NCBI GenBank assembly: GCA_014773175.1
Contig: VXCM01000811.1
Span: 238,012-302,011 of the forward strand
Length of the DNA: 64,000 bases
Reading direction: 5' to 3'
Source of the DNA: Lucifuga dentata
Taxonomy: Eukaryota > Chordata > Actinopteri > Ophidiiformes > Bythitidae
The position numbers were made by a program, and so were the translations under genes. This document shows positions 1-11,112 of this stretch, piece after piece (position 1 is the stretch's first letter; each line of letters begins with the position of its first letter). The notes beneath the pieces were generated by a model. It made no database searches. It had not been told where the DNA came from and worked only from the letters and a program-made list of their open reading frames with translations.

Positions 1-330
1 GTTTAAACTCTCCACTAAAATTCTCCAAATTTTTTCTTACTCTGATTAGAAGACAACAACCTTTTCTTTTGCCTTCTTTTTTTGCCTAATGCTCTTCGTC
101 AGTTGTAACCTTTCACCATCTAGGCATGTGTGGCATAAAAAGAACTCCAGCTCTTAAGCATTATTCTGCTCACATTGTTCTCGGTTACCAGCCCGTTCTT
201 TTGTATGTCTTTTGGTGTACACTGGGGTAAAGATAAAAGGAAAACCGTTTAATTGGAGAGGGGTGAATCTAATATGCTGATAATATAAATTTCTCTGGTG
301 ACTGGTTCACACAGAGGCCTGCCACCTACA

Positions 331-338
331 CATACAGA
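331..338. repeat. Target-site duplication, left copy (CATACAGA)
   Basis: Eight bases directly before the element at 339-861, repeated exactly at 862-869 after it. Confidence 0.8.
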
Positions 339-861
339 CCGTGCTTAATTTGTACCGTAACGCACCAGAACTGAGTTCCGGCACTTATTTCCGATGGCTC
401 TGTGCATTCCGGGAGAGATTATTTCATAAGATAGCGTTCCGCAACTATATTAAGTAATTTAGTTTTAATTTTATATCGCTTTTGGACATAATTGTGTGCA
501 TTAAACAATAAAATAATTAAATTGTGTACGACAAATTCTTGACAAAATCACGAAAGCAAATTACTGAAGCTAACACACCAACCCGGCAGTGTGGATAAAA
601 TGGATGAAAATGAGCCTTTTTAAAAGCTGACTCGAGCAATGATCACACTGAAATGTTTTTTTTTTTTGTTTTGTTTTTTAAGTTTCTTAAATGGATTATG
701 GTGCGTCAATCAGCGGTGGGACACACGCTGCAAGCCGGCTACGAGGCTCTCGTGTCGGTTTGACAGCTCANCCCCCCGGACAAAGAAAAAAGTCCCAGTA
801 AAAATTAGCATCCCAATCTGGTCGTAGTTCCGGCACTTCTTTTTGCCTAAATTAAGCACTG
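339..861. mobile_element. Non-autonomous hAT-type element (MITE) with 8-bp target duplication
   Basis: The element starts CCGTGCTTAATTT and its other end, read on the opposite strand, starts CAGTGCTTAATTT, giving a 13-bp terminal inverted repeat with one mismatch. The flanks 331-338 and 862-869 are both CATACAGA, a perfect 8-bp target-site duplication as made by hAT transposases. GTTCCGGCAC near one end recurs near the other end. There is no transposase frame inside. A single N at 771 breaks the sequence. The hAT assignment rests on TSD length and TIR style; the family name is unknown to me. Confidence 0.8.
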
Positions 862-869
862 CATACAGA
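862..869. repeat. Target-site duplication, right copy (CATACAGA)
   Basis: Exact partner of 331-338, flanking the hAT-type element at 339-861. Confidence 0.8.
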
Positions 870-2919
870 TGATGTGAGATTTTTTTTTATGACCATGTCT
901 GACAGAATACTCTTCAGAACATTTGTTCTCTCTGTACATCATTTTCACATAGAATATTGCACTCTTAAATGCAACGATTTCACATTTTCATAATTGATTG
1001 GACCATAACCCAGAACCGTACAAAATAAATCTACACTGATGCGTCACTCAGACATCAAAATTATGCAGGACAGAGACATTAGCAGCTTGATGGGTTGGAA
1101 GAATCAATACATTCCTCTCCACTGTTTTATTGACACAACCTGGAGGTTGATAATGGCCCCGTACAGGAAATACCTGAGAGAAACATATGGTCAAAGATCC
1201 CTGCATTTACAGCATGTAAAATGCTGTTTTGTTTTGTATGATCTGTAGTTTACTGCAGATTTGAAGCAATGTTGTACTTCTGCTACACTATATTTCAGTG
1301 GGAAATATTGCACTTTTTACTCCACTGCATTAATCTGAAAGCTGTAGTTATTACTTTGCATGATCAGATTTTACATTGAACATAAGATAAAGTCATAAAA
1401 TATTGCAGTTTTAGAATGGGAAAGAGTCTGGTGCATTTATTCAACCGACAGAGAACCAATTAATACTTAAAACTGATCTGAAAGCATAAAAGTATGCTTT
1501 TTTGGACAATTAACCTCATATGTCACATTCTGAGGGGGGGTTTATTCCATTCAAAAATTTTCATGCTTCAATACATTCAATGGTTCGGAAAAATAAGATT
1601 ATGTTAGGAACACTGAGAACACAGCTTGAGTGAAAGAGAAGCCTGGTATCTGTTAGAAAGAGATATCATCAGCCGGGCTTTGAATGGTGTACATACAGTA
1701 TATCAACTTTCAGCCCCATACCTCACCGCAGACCTCTGGTAACATATTCTGGGGAGGAATTTTCCGTCACTGCAGTCAAAACGTTTTCCTGTCTTTCACC
1801 ATCTGCATGCACATCACATTAAGGGCAGCACTGCCTGATGATGACTTTTATTTATTTCTAACAGATGACTCATAAATAAACAAACTTAGAATAGTTTGCA
1901 CCATTTGCAGGACATTTAGGAGTCAGTTTAAAGTTTTTTCTCCAACTTTTATTCAAATGTCATAGTTTCCATTGACTCAGATCTCTTCCTAAAGCTACTC
2001 CTGTGTTACTTTTGCTTTTATGTCCTTGTTAATACATATAAACAAACATATAAACAACTTAATCTGCCATATTTTCATATACTGATTCAAGGTGCTACTT
2101 CAACTTTTCCCATCATCCTGCTGCTCCATACCTCTTTTTTAACCTTTCTGTTCTCGTATTTTTCTCCTTAGTTTGTCAACACAGATAGCGCTGTAGCTTC
2201 CAATACAGTTCACTCATTGCTGCACCCCAGTTACACCTTTCGTTATCATGCAGTCTCTATCCAGATAATGGAAAGTGCACAAAGGCATTGCGATCTAAAT
2301 GCTATCTATTCTGAATGTTCTCCATAAATGCTTGCAGTGTGCTTTGTGATTGAATATCTGTCAAAATTAGCCAGGTGTAAATGCAGTGCATAAAGTGGGA
2401 ACACATTCATGAGATACAATTCACCCCCCAGTTGATAAAATCACCCTGCCTCATTTTCCCGTCTCAGCTCACTTTCATTAATAAATAAATTATTTTGAAT
2501 GGGAGTTGTGACTTTCTTCAAATGAGTACCGGTATCTGGAACATAATCAGTAAAAGCCCATGCAAAAAAAAAGTTTAGTCATTTTTAAAATGGATAAAGA
2601 CTGCCCTCGGAGCATGGCAAAATGATGGCTTTAATATCGATGGGCCACCTATTGAGATCTGATCGCAACACAGGCAGCATGCAGATAACTGCAACGTTTT
2701 TTATGCTTGCAACACAAGTCTCATCACAAGTCATAATCAGATAATGCATCAGATACTGAAACTGTCCTGGTGGTTCCTCAGTTCCTCAAACTCAGAGTTT
2801 CCAGGCTCTTGCATACCTTTTTTTTTCCCTGCTACTCTCAACTGTCAACTCAAAGTGCAATTCAGCATTCAAAGTTTACTGTCTCAGTAATTCCACCATA
2901 TCTCCTTTTTATTTCACAG

Positions 2920-3789
2920 GCCCACTTGAGGTCAGTGGACGTAAAGATCTTGCAGCAGTTGTTGGCTGTTCATGAAGGCATCGAGGCAGTGAAATGGCTG
3001 CTGGAGGAGCGCAGCACGCTGACCAGCCGCTGCAGCAGCCTGACCAGCAGCCAGTACAGCCTGGGCGAGGGACCCGACACCTCCTGGAGGGGCTCCTGGA
3101 GCAGCCTCCAGGACCCCAATGACAAACTGGATAACATCTCTATTGGCAGTTACTTGGACACCCTGGCTGATGACATGGATGAGTATGGATGTCCCTCAAG
3201 CTCCGAGTCTGTCATCTGCTCCTCCACGCCACTGGCCTCAGAGGCAACAGTTGGAGGGCGGACAGGAGGAGGACCAGGGGCTACAGTCACAGGGCCCAGG
3301 TCTGGAGCCGTGGGTGCTGGAGCTGGCATTGGGAATCAGGCTGGGACAATTGTGAATGGAGTTGGGGTGGGAAATGAGGCAAAAGTGAGAAGTGGACTCG
3401 GGACTGGAGTGCCCAGTTCTGTTGTTAATACTGGGATTACTGGAACTGAGAAATCCTCTCCCAAAACCAAGTCTGAGGGCCCCAATCAAGACACTCCCAT
3501 CTGGACCAAGTCTGCAGAAATGGGTAAGGGAAGCCTAATCACTAAGGACAATAAACAGACACAAGCCATTAAGACTAATGGCATCATGGAGAACCCAAAC
3601 ACAGGCAGCCCAGATTCAAACCGCCCCTGCCTGAGCGAGAAACTGGGGACAAGCCAGAGCCCCAAAATCAAACCTTACAAAAATGGAAAGATTGACTTGG
3701 AGACGTGCAAAATGAATGGCAAAATGCATTTGGAGTACGATGCACACTGGCGGTGGGTGCAGTCACAAGAAGATGTAACATTTTTATAA
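2920..3789 (+). CDS. lurap1: lurap1, last coding exon: leucine-rich adaptor protein 1 (partial)
   Basis: This is the C-terminal part of LURAP1 (LRAP35a). In mammals it links the kinase MRCK to MYO18A for actomyosin flow and has also been reported to activate NF-kB. The exon begins after the acceptor ending at 2919, in phase 0, and encodes 289 residues. Residues 3-31 (LRSVDVKILQQLL, then EGIEAVKWLLEER) are the conserved leucine-rich, probably coiled segment; SSLTSSQYSL follows at 39-48, then a conserved SIGSYLDTLADD block. The C-terminus EDVTFL matches the family and looks like a PDZ-binding tail. Between lie about 55 residues rich in Gly, Ala, Val and Thr, making the fish protein longer than the mammalian one (about 240 residues in total). 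The SYLDTLADD block also occurs in LURAP1L, but the VTFL end favours LURAP1. The first exon is outside the window. Confidence 0.9.
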   Translation, partial: AHLRSVDVKILQQLLAVHEGIEAVKWLLEERSTLTSRCSSLTSSQYSLGEGPDTSWRGSWSSLQDPNDKLDNISIGSYLDTLADDMDEYGCPSSSESVICSSTPLASEATVGGRTGGGPGATVTGPRSGAVGAGAGIGNQAGTIVNGVGVGNEAKVRSGLGTGVPSSVVNTGITGTEKSSPKTKSEGPNQDTPIWTKSAEMGKGSLITKDNKQTQAIKTNGIMENPNTGSPDSNRPCLSEKLGTSQSPKIKPYKNGKIDLETCKMNGKMHLEYDAHWRWVQSQEDVTFL

Positions 3790-5230
3790 GGAGGACAATG
3801 GAAGAAAGGCACCTCTCTTCAGCGTAGAAAAGACTGCTGCGAAATGCCCATGCTGAGGCTTTCCTTTGAAAGACACTGGGCTTGGATGACAAAGAACATA
3901 TTTGTTTGACTGCACTAACTTTATATAAAACATTGATGTCAGTATTAAGATGGATGCACATAACAGGATTTGACCATATTTAGCCAAACTGGGCTGCCCA
4001 CACAACCTTAAGAAAATCAACTTTAAAATCCTGTGTCATAGTTTCCTCAGGGTCTTTCGTGGCGTTCCCTGTTTTTTTATTTAAAAAAAAAAATAAGATT
4101 TATGTTTTATTTTGCCATCACAAGCACAGTGAGATAATCTGTTTCTATAAGATACTGGAGAGCTGAAACATGATTTTAGATTTTATTTGGGGATATAATT
4201 TCTACAAATAACAATCCATCAACAAAACCAGGGTCAAATGAATACTGGGACCCTATACATGCTACTGGAATGATTGTGGAGCCTCTATGTGGGCCCCAAG
4301 TATCATCACCAACTTTAAACAGCAATGATAGAGCCTACCATATTATCATATTCAACCAAATTTCTCCTTTATCAACCTTGATTCAATTTTTGTATAAACC
4401 CCTATTTATTGACAATATAACAACATATAAAGGTTATATAGAGTATTACTCAAAGTATTAGCAAAAAGCGAAATATTAAAGACTGAGTTTTATGATTAAA
4501 ATCTGTAAGCTATTGTGTCTTCAGTGTTTCTCCCCAAACTTGTAGTCACATCAAGGACATTAGATCATAATGACATGTAGAAGACAAAACACTGAGGTTA
4601 TTAAAAGCAAGTTTCCCTCGTTCTGAATGTACCCACCGTACGCCTTCGTGTCTTTGTGGAGCTAATACCTACAGTGCTTATCCAACCGTCTGCAATACTG
4701 TATATTCATTAAATTCCAATACAGCTTCTCTGTGCTCCAGGTACTAGTCGTGAATGGCTGTAGGCAAATCCTGAATATGTTTTTTTTAACAATTACAGTG
4801 ACCTGTGTTAGTTTGAAAGCAGATGTTCTGATTGGTGTAAACCTCGTATGCCTCTACTTCCCCTCGCAAGACGGCTGCACTGTTATGGTAATCTGAGTTT
4901 TCTGACTGAATATTTTTTGCCTCTCCTGGCCTCTGCTTGCACATGTAAATGGTTAATGGTGTGTGTTGAGTGGAAAATGCATTATTTGGCTGGGTGGTTA
5001 TTGCATGGCCTGTGCTGAGACTTTTATTGGTTGAATCATGAGAAATGCGTGGCAGATGTAAAACAATATTTGTAGAAGCCTTTGTACTAGATTAGCCTCT
5101 TCTCACACACAGCAGCAAATGAAAGCTAATGATACTGTCTGTTCTTTGGGAGTTGCCAAGACTACTGAGGGTGTGTGTATGTGTGTGTGAGACAGACTGT
5201 GTGTGTCAAATAAAGTAACAGATACACTGC
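3790..5230 (+). other. lurap1: lurap1 3' UTR (probable extent)
   Basis: Non-coding sequence after the TAA at 3787-3789. It is AT-rich and without credible ORFs. The best polyadenylation signal is AATAAA at 5209-5214, between two GT-rich stretches, so the UTR may be about 1.4 kb. Earlier cleavage cannot be excluded. Confidence 0.4.
5209..5214 (+). terminator. Candidate lurap1 polyadenylation signal AATAAA
   Basis: Canonical hexamer in the + orientation about 1.4 kb after the stop codon. A GT-rich stretch (CTGGTGTGTCAGATCTGTG) follows within about 50 nt, as expected for a downstream element. Inferred from motif only. Confidence 0.4.
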
Positions 5231-7406
5231 CTGCCTGTGCACAGCTGGTGTGTCAGATCTGTGTAATAGACGAGTCCCAAAGGTTTTCAAATGTTTTTCA
5301 CCTCATTCATCATAGTGTTACTACACCTCCTATGTGCAGTTTGTCATGTTGATGCAACATATTTAAAACACAAATAAATAAGGTCACACTTTATGACTCG
5401 ATTAACACGAGTCATAAAGTGAGTTCTCACACTAAACAAAACCAGTAATGCTTTATTCCATTCAAAACATACTTTATTTATATTCATGTTGGTTCAAAAA
5501 ATGTCAGCATGCACAGATGCATTCAAGTAGATTTGCAACAAATTTCAGGAAATTCGATCACAACTTCATGAAATCACCTTGTTGGCTTCTCAAACTAAGA
5601 GAGGTCAAGCAAATTTTCAGACATCGCAGAAATGTTTCTAATCGCTTAGTCGTAGTTCGTTTAGGCAACTAATCAAGCACCTTGTCCCTCCTCAAGCCGC
5701 ATGTCAACCGATGGCCCGGTGCTGAGAATTAGTTGGTTGTTAGTTGTTAGTTTGCTAAATCAAATTAAGCCTAACTCATGCAGTGTCTGCCTGCTCTAAG
5801 TTGTAGTCAGCAGTAGGTAGAGCGATGTTATGATGCAAGCATCCATCCCGTCATGAGTCATGTCTGATCTGATTTGACTAATTCCCTTCATTTTAAGAGT
5901 TAGCTGCTCAATAACGGTAATTGCATTAAAATCAAAGCTACCAGTTAGACAGAGTATTTAATTTAGAGTCAAATGCAGCTGCTAGATCTCACTGTCGAGA
6001 AATTCTGTCTTGTGCATCTCCTTTTGCCCTTCATGACTACTCAGTAGTGCTGTACTGTTTTACTCTCTCCTCCTCCGGCCCTTCTTCTTGTCCTACGTTC
6101 CACCACCACATTGGTTTGATGGAAACGTACATTCAGTGCCAACACACACATCATGCACACACAATACTCTCTCGATGGAGACGGCATCATAAAGCCAGCA
6201 CCGCAGAAACGGTGATGTAGGGTAGTCCTGGAGACCGGCAAGGAAAACTGTGCTAAAACTGGACTTTGAACTCATGGGGAGAAGGAGCTTTTTTACAATC
6301 TGCCCCCTCTTTTTCTTTTTTGTCCCTGTCTGAATACTACAAAGAGTGCATCCTTCCATCTCTGGATAAGTGTTTCAGCTATGGCATATTATCCAGCCAC
6401 AGTATAGACATGAAGTCATTTGAAACCCCCTTTTAACATATGTCTTGGCTGTAAAGTGGTGTTGCATGCCAAAGACACCGTCTGCTCCACTAGTTTGTGG
6501 TTTTCTTTCCAAATTAGCCTTGCCAGATGGAAAAAAAATACATTTTAGTACAGAGAACAGACCTGTAAAACACATTACATCAAGCTATACTATCTTTCTG
6601 CAGATGTACTGTATGCCAAAAAGTTGTAATGTGTTTTTACGAGGCACAACCATGGCTTCATGGAGTTTGAATGTGAACATTGTTTTTGAAGAGAGACATT
6701 AGATGCTATATGTATACTCAAGGATGGCAGCATTATTAACCAGCAAGTAAGTTGTACATGTTTAAATAAATAAATAAAGTGTCTCACTTTCTAGCTAGCT
6801 CCATGAATCTTTCTCCTCCATTCCTGCATGGTTACTCAGATGCCCAGTTAGTGATGTGTTTGCCTTGGCCCCAGGTGCCAGGCACCCAGCTATTTTGGGC
6901 AAAAGACAAACAGCATGATTACATATAAGACATCCACACAGTTGCCATGACACTGACGGACGGTCCAGGCTTCAACTTCTAGTGCCCTGCTTATGTTTAC
7001 TGCATATTGTATAGACATATAATACCCGTTTTATGTATTGTGACAGGTGAGATGACTGGTGACAAAAAACATAGTCTGACTAATTAAATAATTTGTGATC
7101 AAGTGTATTTGCATTTTCAGTACAATCTGCCCCAATATCAGCATGCCGTTTTTATTCAGGCACTTTCAATGAAGGTTTGGAACTAAATTAGGAACTACTT
7201 GATCTGGAATTATCTGGACTAGGAATTACATGATTCCGACACCAAGATTATTGAAGTTAGAAAAATTGAGATCTTATCTTTTGGTTCCTGACTCACCGGA
7301 GAGAACCTACCTGGAATAGGAACTAAAAAATGGTCCTGAACTATATAATGGTTCCTGGTTCCTGCAGTGTGAAGACACCTTACGTGGCAGCACAAATGTT
7401 TTATCT
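5231..7406. other. Intergenic, no gene recognised
   Basis: AT-rich sequence with only short chance ORFs. Its one notable structure is the 14-bp perfect inverted repeat at 5387-5421. Confidence 0.5.
5387..5421. repeat. Perfect 14-bp inverted repeat with 7-nt loop
   Basis: Left arm CACTTTATGACTCG (5387-5400), loop ATTAACA, right arm CGAGTCATAAAGTG (5408-5421). It could form a stable hairpin in DNA or RNA. It lies just after the likely lurap1 3' end. Function unknown. Confidence 0.85.
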
Positions 7407-7612
7407 CAGCTGTTCTCAAACTTTTACAAGTGCCACCACTGAACAATCAAAAAATAAAATCACCAACAAGCCACCAAACCTAAAAGAAATCACAGAAAAA
7501 CATAGATTTCAACTGTTTAGATTTTCTGAAATTTCCAGAGTTGTGTAGCATACCAGGAGGGGGCACTACAAGTACCACTGGTGGTACTTATACCACAGTT
7601 TGAGAACCACTG
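7407..7612. mobile_element. Short hAT-type MITE (206 bp)
   Basis: The ends are CAGCTGTTCTCAAACT and, on the opposite strand, CAGTGGTTCTCAAACT: 16-bp terminal inverted repeats with two mismatches, of the style common in hAT/Charlie-like elements. The 8-bp flanks TTTTATCT and ATTTAGGT agree at five positions, so the target duplication is decayed or absent. No coding capacity. Confidence 0.7.
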
Positions 7613-9455
7613 ATTTAGGTAATAGAAAATATTCAAACTACTTCAGAATTCTTCTCTTTTTTTGTCAGTTTTACTTGGACAGTTTATTATGTATATAAGT
7701 CTTTCCGATTGTAAAATCAATGAGAACTATTCAATAATTATGCTGTCCAAAATACTATGAATTTAGAGTTTTTTCACTTTCATCTCAGTCCAGAAAATCA
7801 CTGTAAAGGAAGTCATTGGTGTGACCATTTGGCTTTTTTCATACTCCCCGCTGGTCTGTTCAGCATTAAAGCTCAGTCACACTCTGTTTTAGCCACCTGA
7901 AAGACTGCAGAGAGGCTTTTGCTTGCTGGCGATTAAAGCTTTGGACATGTTTGAGTGGCTAAAAGAGACTCAGCGGATTTGAGAGGGAGAATAGGGGATA
8001 AACAGAGAGCTGAGTGGTGTAGTGCTCAGCACAGATGAAAGGAAGCTTCCGCTGCCAGTGTCCTGCTGCTTTCTTCCTTCCTCATACAGATACACACACA
8101 CACACACACACAGACACACACACACAGAAGCACAATTTATTCCATGACTGACATGGGTACCTGACAGACATAAAGGTCACATTTTCTTTTTCATAACAGT
8201 CTTATTTATGTTGTTCTCACTGTGTGAATTTTGCTCAGATCCAAAACTTGTGCTAAAAGAAATGGAAGGAATTGAATTTGACCTACTGTGTGCACACTGT
8301 ACTCTGAATTTGGTCCAAAACTTAACTTTTTGCAACACAAAGAGGAGAGATTTGTAAGATATCAGCCAGTGAGACTGACTGTAATGCACTGGATCAGTTG
8401 ACATGTGTATCAATATCTTGCTTGAGTGAGTGGAATGGTTATATTTCAGTGGTACAATGCATTCTTATTTTGTTATACAACATGTCCACAGAAAAATGTT
8501 ATTTTTCTTTGTAAAGTGAATTTATTCATCAGGTAATTATGTACATTGATGTGGAGAATTATTTAATGCAGAATGCAAATTATACAAGCTTATCCAATGA
8601 TTAAAGATATTTTAAATGTTGCAATTGTTCCTTTTTTTCCTGATCAAATTGGAAGATGGAAGATCAACCTCTTTTGGTTACTTTCAGGATATTTTCTCAC
8701 TGTATCATATTTCCCAACTAGAGCAAATAAGAAATTCAAAACCGAAACCTCCCTTTCCCATCTTGATTAGCAGCTGTTTTTCTCTGCTGACTTCCTAATG
8801 TAAATTATTCAGAGTGCTTTGAGTGAATTATTTCAATTGCTAATCAATACTTGGCCCATCCCTCCTTCTCAATGCAGATCCATTAGCACTCAATAGCTAT
8901 GATGTCCATTAACTAAAACATCAAAAATCACTTATCTGGGCAGGTAATTTTTGTAAATTTTAGGGATATGGGGAGTTTTGGGGGCCTTTGTACACCAAAG
9001 CCATTAAAAATTTGTAGGGTCATGACTCAGGCCAAGAGCCACTGTGGTGTTTGATTGTAAAGTGTCAGTCTGATTTGACTTGATTGCTCTAATGTGTGTG
9101 TTCAGCATAAGCATATGTTCCCGCCCCTTTGGATGCAGATGAGCATTACCATATCCACCGTATCCATATCGGGATCCCTTTGTCTGTCTGCTGAAATGCA
9201 ATATATACATTAAAGTGAATGGGAAGAGAGTGGGGGATGATAAAAGAGGGAAGACAGTGGAGATCTGAACATACAGTAAGCTGCTCAGGATGACAGACTG
9301 AGATGGTGATGATGATGGAGTGAGGTGTGAGTGTGGGGTTGGAGGGAAAGATGGGTGTGAAGACGCCCTCTGGGTGTGAGATTGAGAGCCAGAATGTCCA
9401 GATGTTGAGACTTGACTGAGGAAAGGTGGGCTTGTCTCAGTCAATGGATGAAGGA
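7613..9455. other. Intergenic, no gene recognised
   Basis: Contains a CA microsatellite (8091-8126) and, on the - strand at 9004-9444, a 146-codon Ser/Thr/Pro-rich open frame that I judge to be chance. Nothing else identified. Confidence 0.5.
8091..8126. repeat. (CA)n microsatellite
   Basis: Dinucleotide tract interrupted once by CAGA. Confidence 0.9.
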
Positions 9456-9861
9456 TTAATAATAATAAATAATAACTTTATTTATACAGCACCTTTCTAA
9501 AACAAAAGTTACAAGGTGCTGCACACATCACGCAATTAGACACAAAAGATAAAATCCAAGCAGACAAAACAAACAATTATACAAAAGAACAGAAATTAAA
9601 TAACCACAATAAAACAGTGTAACGATTAAGAGAAGGCCTTATGATAAAAGAAAGTTTTCAATAGTGAGTTGAAAGACGACACTGATTGTGCCAGTCTGAG
9701 CTCCTCTGGCAGGGAATTCCTGCCAGAGGAGCACGAACAGGGGCACGAACAGCAAAGGCCTGATCACCTTTGGTAACAAGGTGAGATTCAGGGACCGTCA
9801 ACAAATTAATGCCTTGTAATAGTGGCCGCAGTTGCCATTTGCAGACCTGAACAACTTGCAT
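9456..9861 (-). repeat. LINE-derived interspersed repeat (3' part, minus orientation)
   Basis: The segment carries the CTTTATTTATACAGCACCTTTC block, TTGGTAACAAGGTGA and other blocks I recognise from a very common fish repeat. Read on the - strand it ends in AATAAAGTTATTATT followed by a TTA-rich tail, like the 3' end of a non-LTR element. The exact family is not assigned. It contains the near-perfect palindrome at 9700-9732. Confidence 0.6.
9700..9732. repeat. 33-nt near-perfect palindrome
   Basis: Arms GCTCCTCTGGCAGG and CCTGCCAGAGGAGC pair perfectly over 14 bp around GGAAT/GAATT core bases. It lies within the LINE-derived repeat. The adjoining GCACGAACAG is also duplicated in tandem. Confidence 0.85.
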
Positions 9862-10989
9862 CGTGACTTTCAGCTTGCTTATGAAGTCTTTAGTTGGACT
9901 TGTCTTGAATGACTTGGGACTTGATATAGACTTGTCTTGACAGACTTAAAACCAGCTGCGGAATCTTAGGGCAAACCAAACTGTACTGACAACCTGAGCC
10001 AAGTTGAGATGGACTGATGTGTTCTGATGCTGTCTGATCTTCAGACAGACATTGATTTTCAGCGTGCAGGAAACAGTGGGGTTGTGTCTGGTAATGCATA
10101 GCTTCACTAATTGAGCCGGCTAAGTGTTTGCGGATTGTGTTGATGCCTGTGTCAGCAAAGACATTCACTTAACAATGCAGCCACAAGAAGCCAAGAAACC
10201 CGCTGATGATATGCAGGCCCAAAAGGAAATTTTTTGGAGTACTTGCAACTAGTTGGACTATTATGTTTCTATCACTGGGTGGGTATTTTTACTTTTACCC
10301 GATAATATTTTTTCCAAGGTGGGTGGCACGTGTATGAAGTGCAGACAAAAAATATGTGGAGGCTGCAAAAGTAAAACAGTGGGAAGAGGTTTTACTAGAC
10401 AGGGTGGAGTAGCCAGAAAAAGACACGGAACACAGGAGGGGTGATGCAAAAAGAAAAAAAAACTATTAAAAGTGCATCAAAATGTTGGTAAATTTACAGC
10501 AGCAGATGAGATCTGCGTGAGAATGGGTATTCAAAAACTGGAGAATATAACACCAGCACCACACAGCTATGCAGTATGGTCTCTATCATCACATCTATGG
10601 CTTCCATTTATCATCATATCTAAAAAAAAAAAAAAAAAAAAAAAGCCACTTTTTTGGAATAATTTAGTAGAAAGTAGTTCTGCATAGACTGTTAATTGTC
10701 GTTCATACATATACGTGCATGTTAAAGCTTTGATTCTGATCAGGTTAAAAAGGCTATAAATCAATTTCTTTTTCAGATACCATACAATCACCATTATCAG
10801 ATTCAAATCATCATAAATTAGCCTTAATTAACTCAGAGTAACAGATCTAGACTATGCTATTGCAGGTTGATTTATTCAAACATTGAAATGCTTCATCATC
10901 TTATCATGTGCATAAGCATTTTGTGCATACTGTACATTTCCTCACCTGGCGTACTTCCTCTTGCAAACAATTGTAAACAATTATGTATA

Positions 10990-11112
10990 TTCAGCAAACA
11001 GAATCCTATAAATTCCACCCACATGAAACGTGTCAGTAACTTAACATGTATGTGGTATGTATATATTGGACTCAAACATGCAAAATCACAGGTATGCCCT
11101 TTAAGATTAAGT
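10990..11112 (-). repeat. Partial copy of the long-inverted-repeat element family
   Basis: Read on the - strand from 11112 it runs TTAAAGGGCATACC, TGATTTTGCATGTTTGAG, then a TAAGTTACTGACA block. The same blocks occur in the same order at the ends of the elements at 30668-31253 and 53903-54527. I do not find the second arm here, so it is a fragment. Confidence 0.6.

Larger units (their letters stand above)
1..2919 (+). other. lurap1 intron 1 (3' part), no coding exon seen
   Basis: This stretch precedes the last lurap1 exon and ends in a polypyrimidine tract and AG acceptor at 2918-2919. I see no GC-rich first exon and no open frame resembling the N-terminal half of LURAP1, so exon 1 must be upstream of the window. 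It contains the hAT-type element at 339-861 and otherwise AT-rich sequence in which I recognise nothing. Confidence 0.6.

Noticed and set aside
3119..3489. Extra frames overlapping lurap1 exon 2
   Set aside because: Shadows of the lurap1 coding frame, without family similarity.
9004..9444. 146-codon - strand open frame, Ser/Thr/Pro-rich
   Set aside because: Low-complexity composition, no domain, no start context or splice signals; likely chance.
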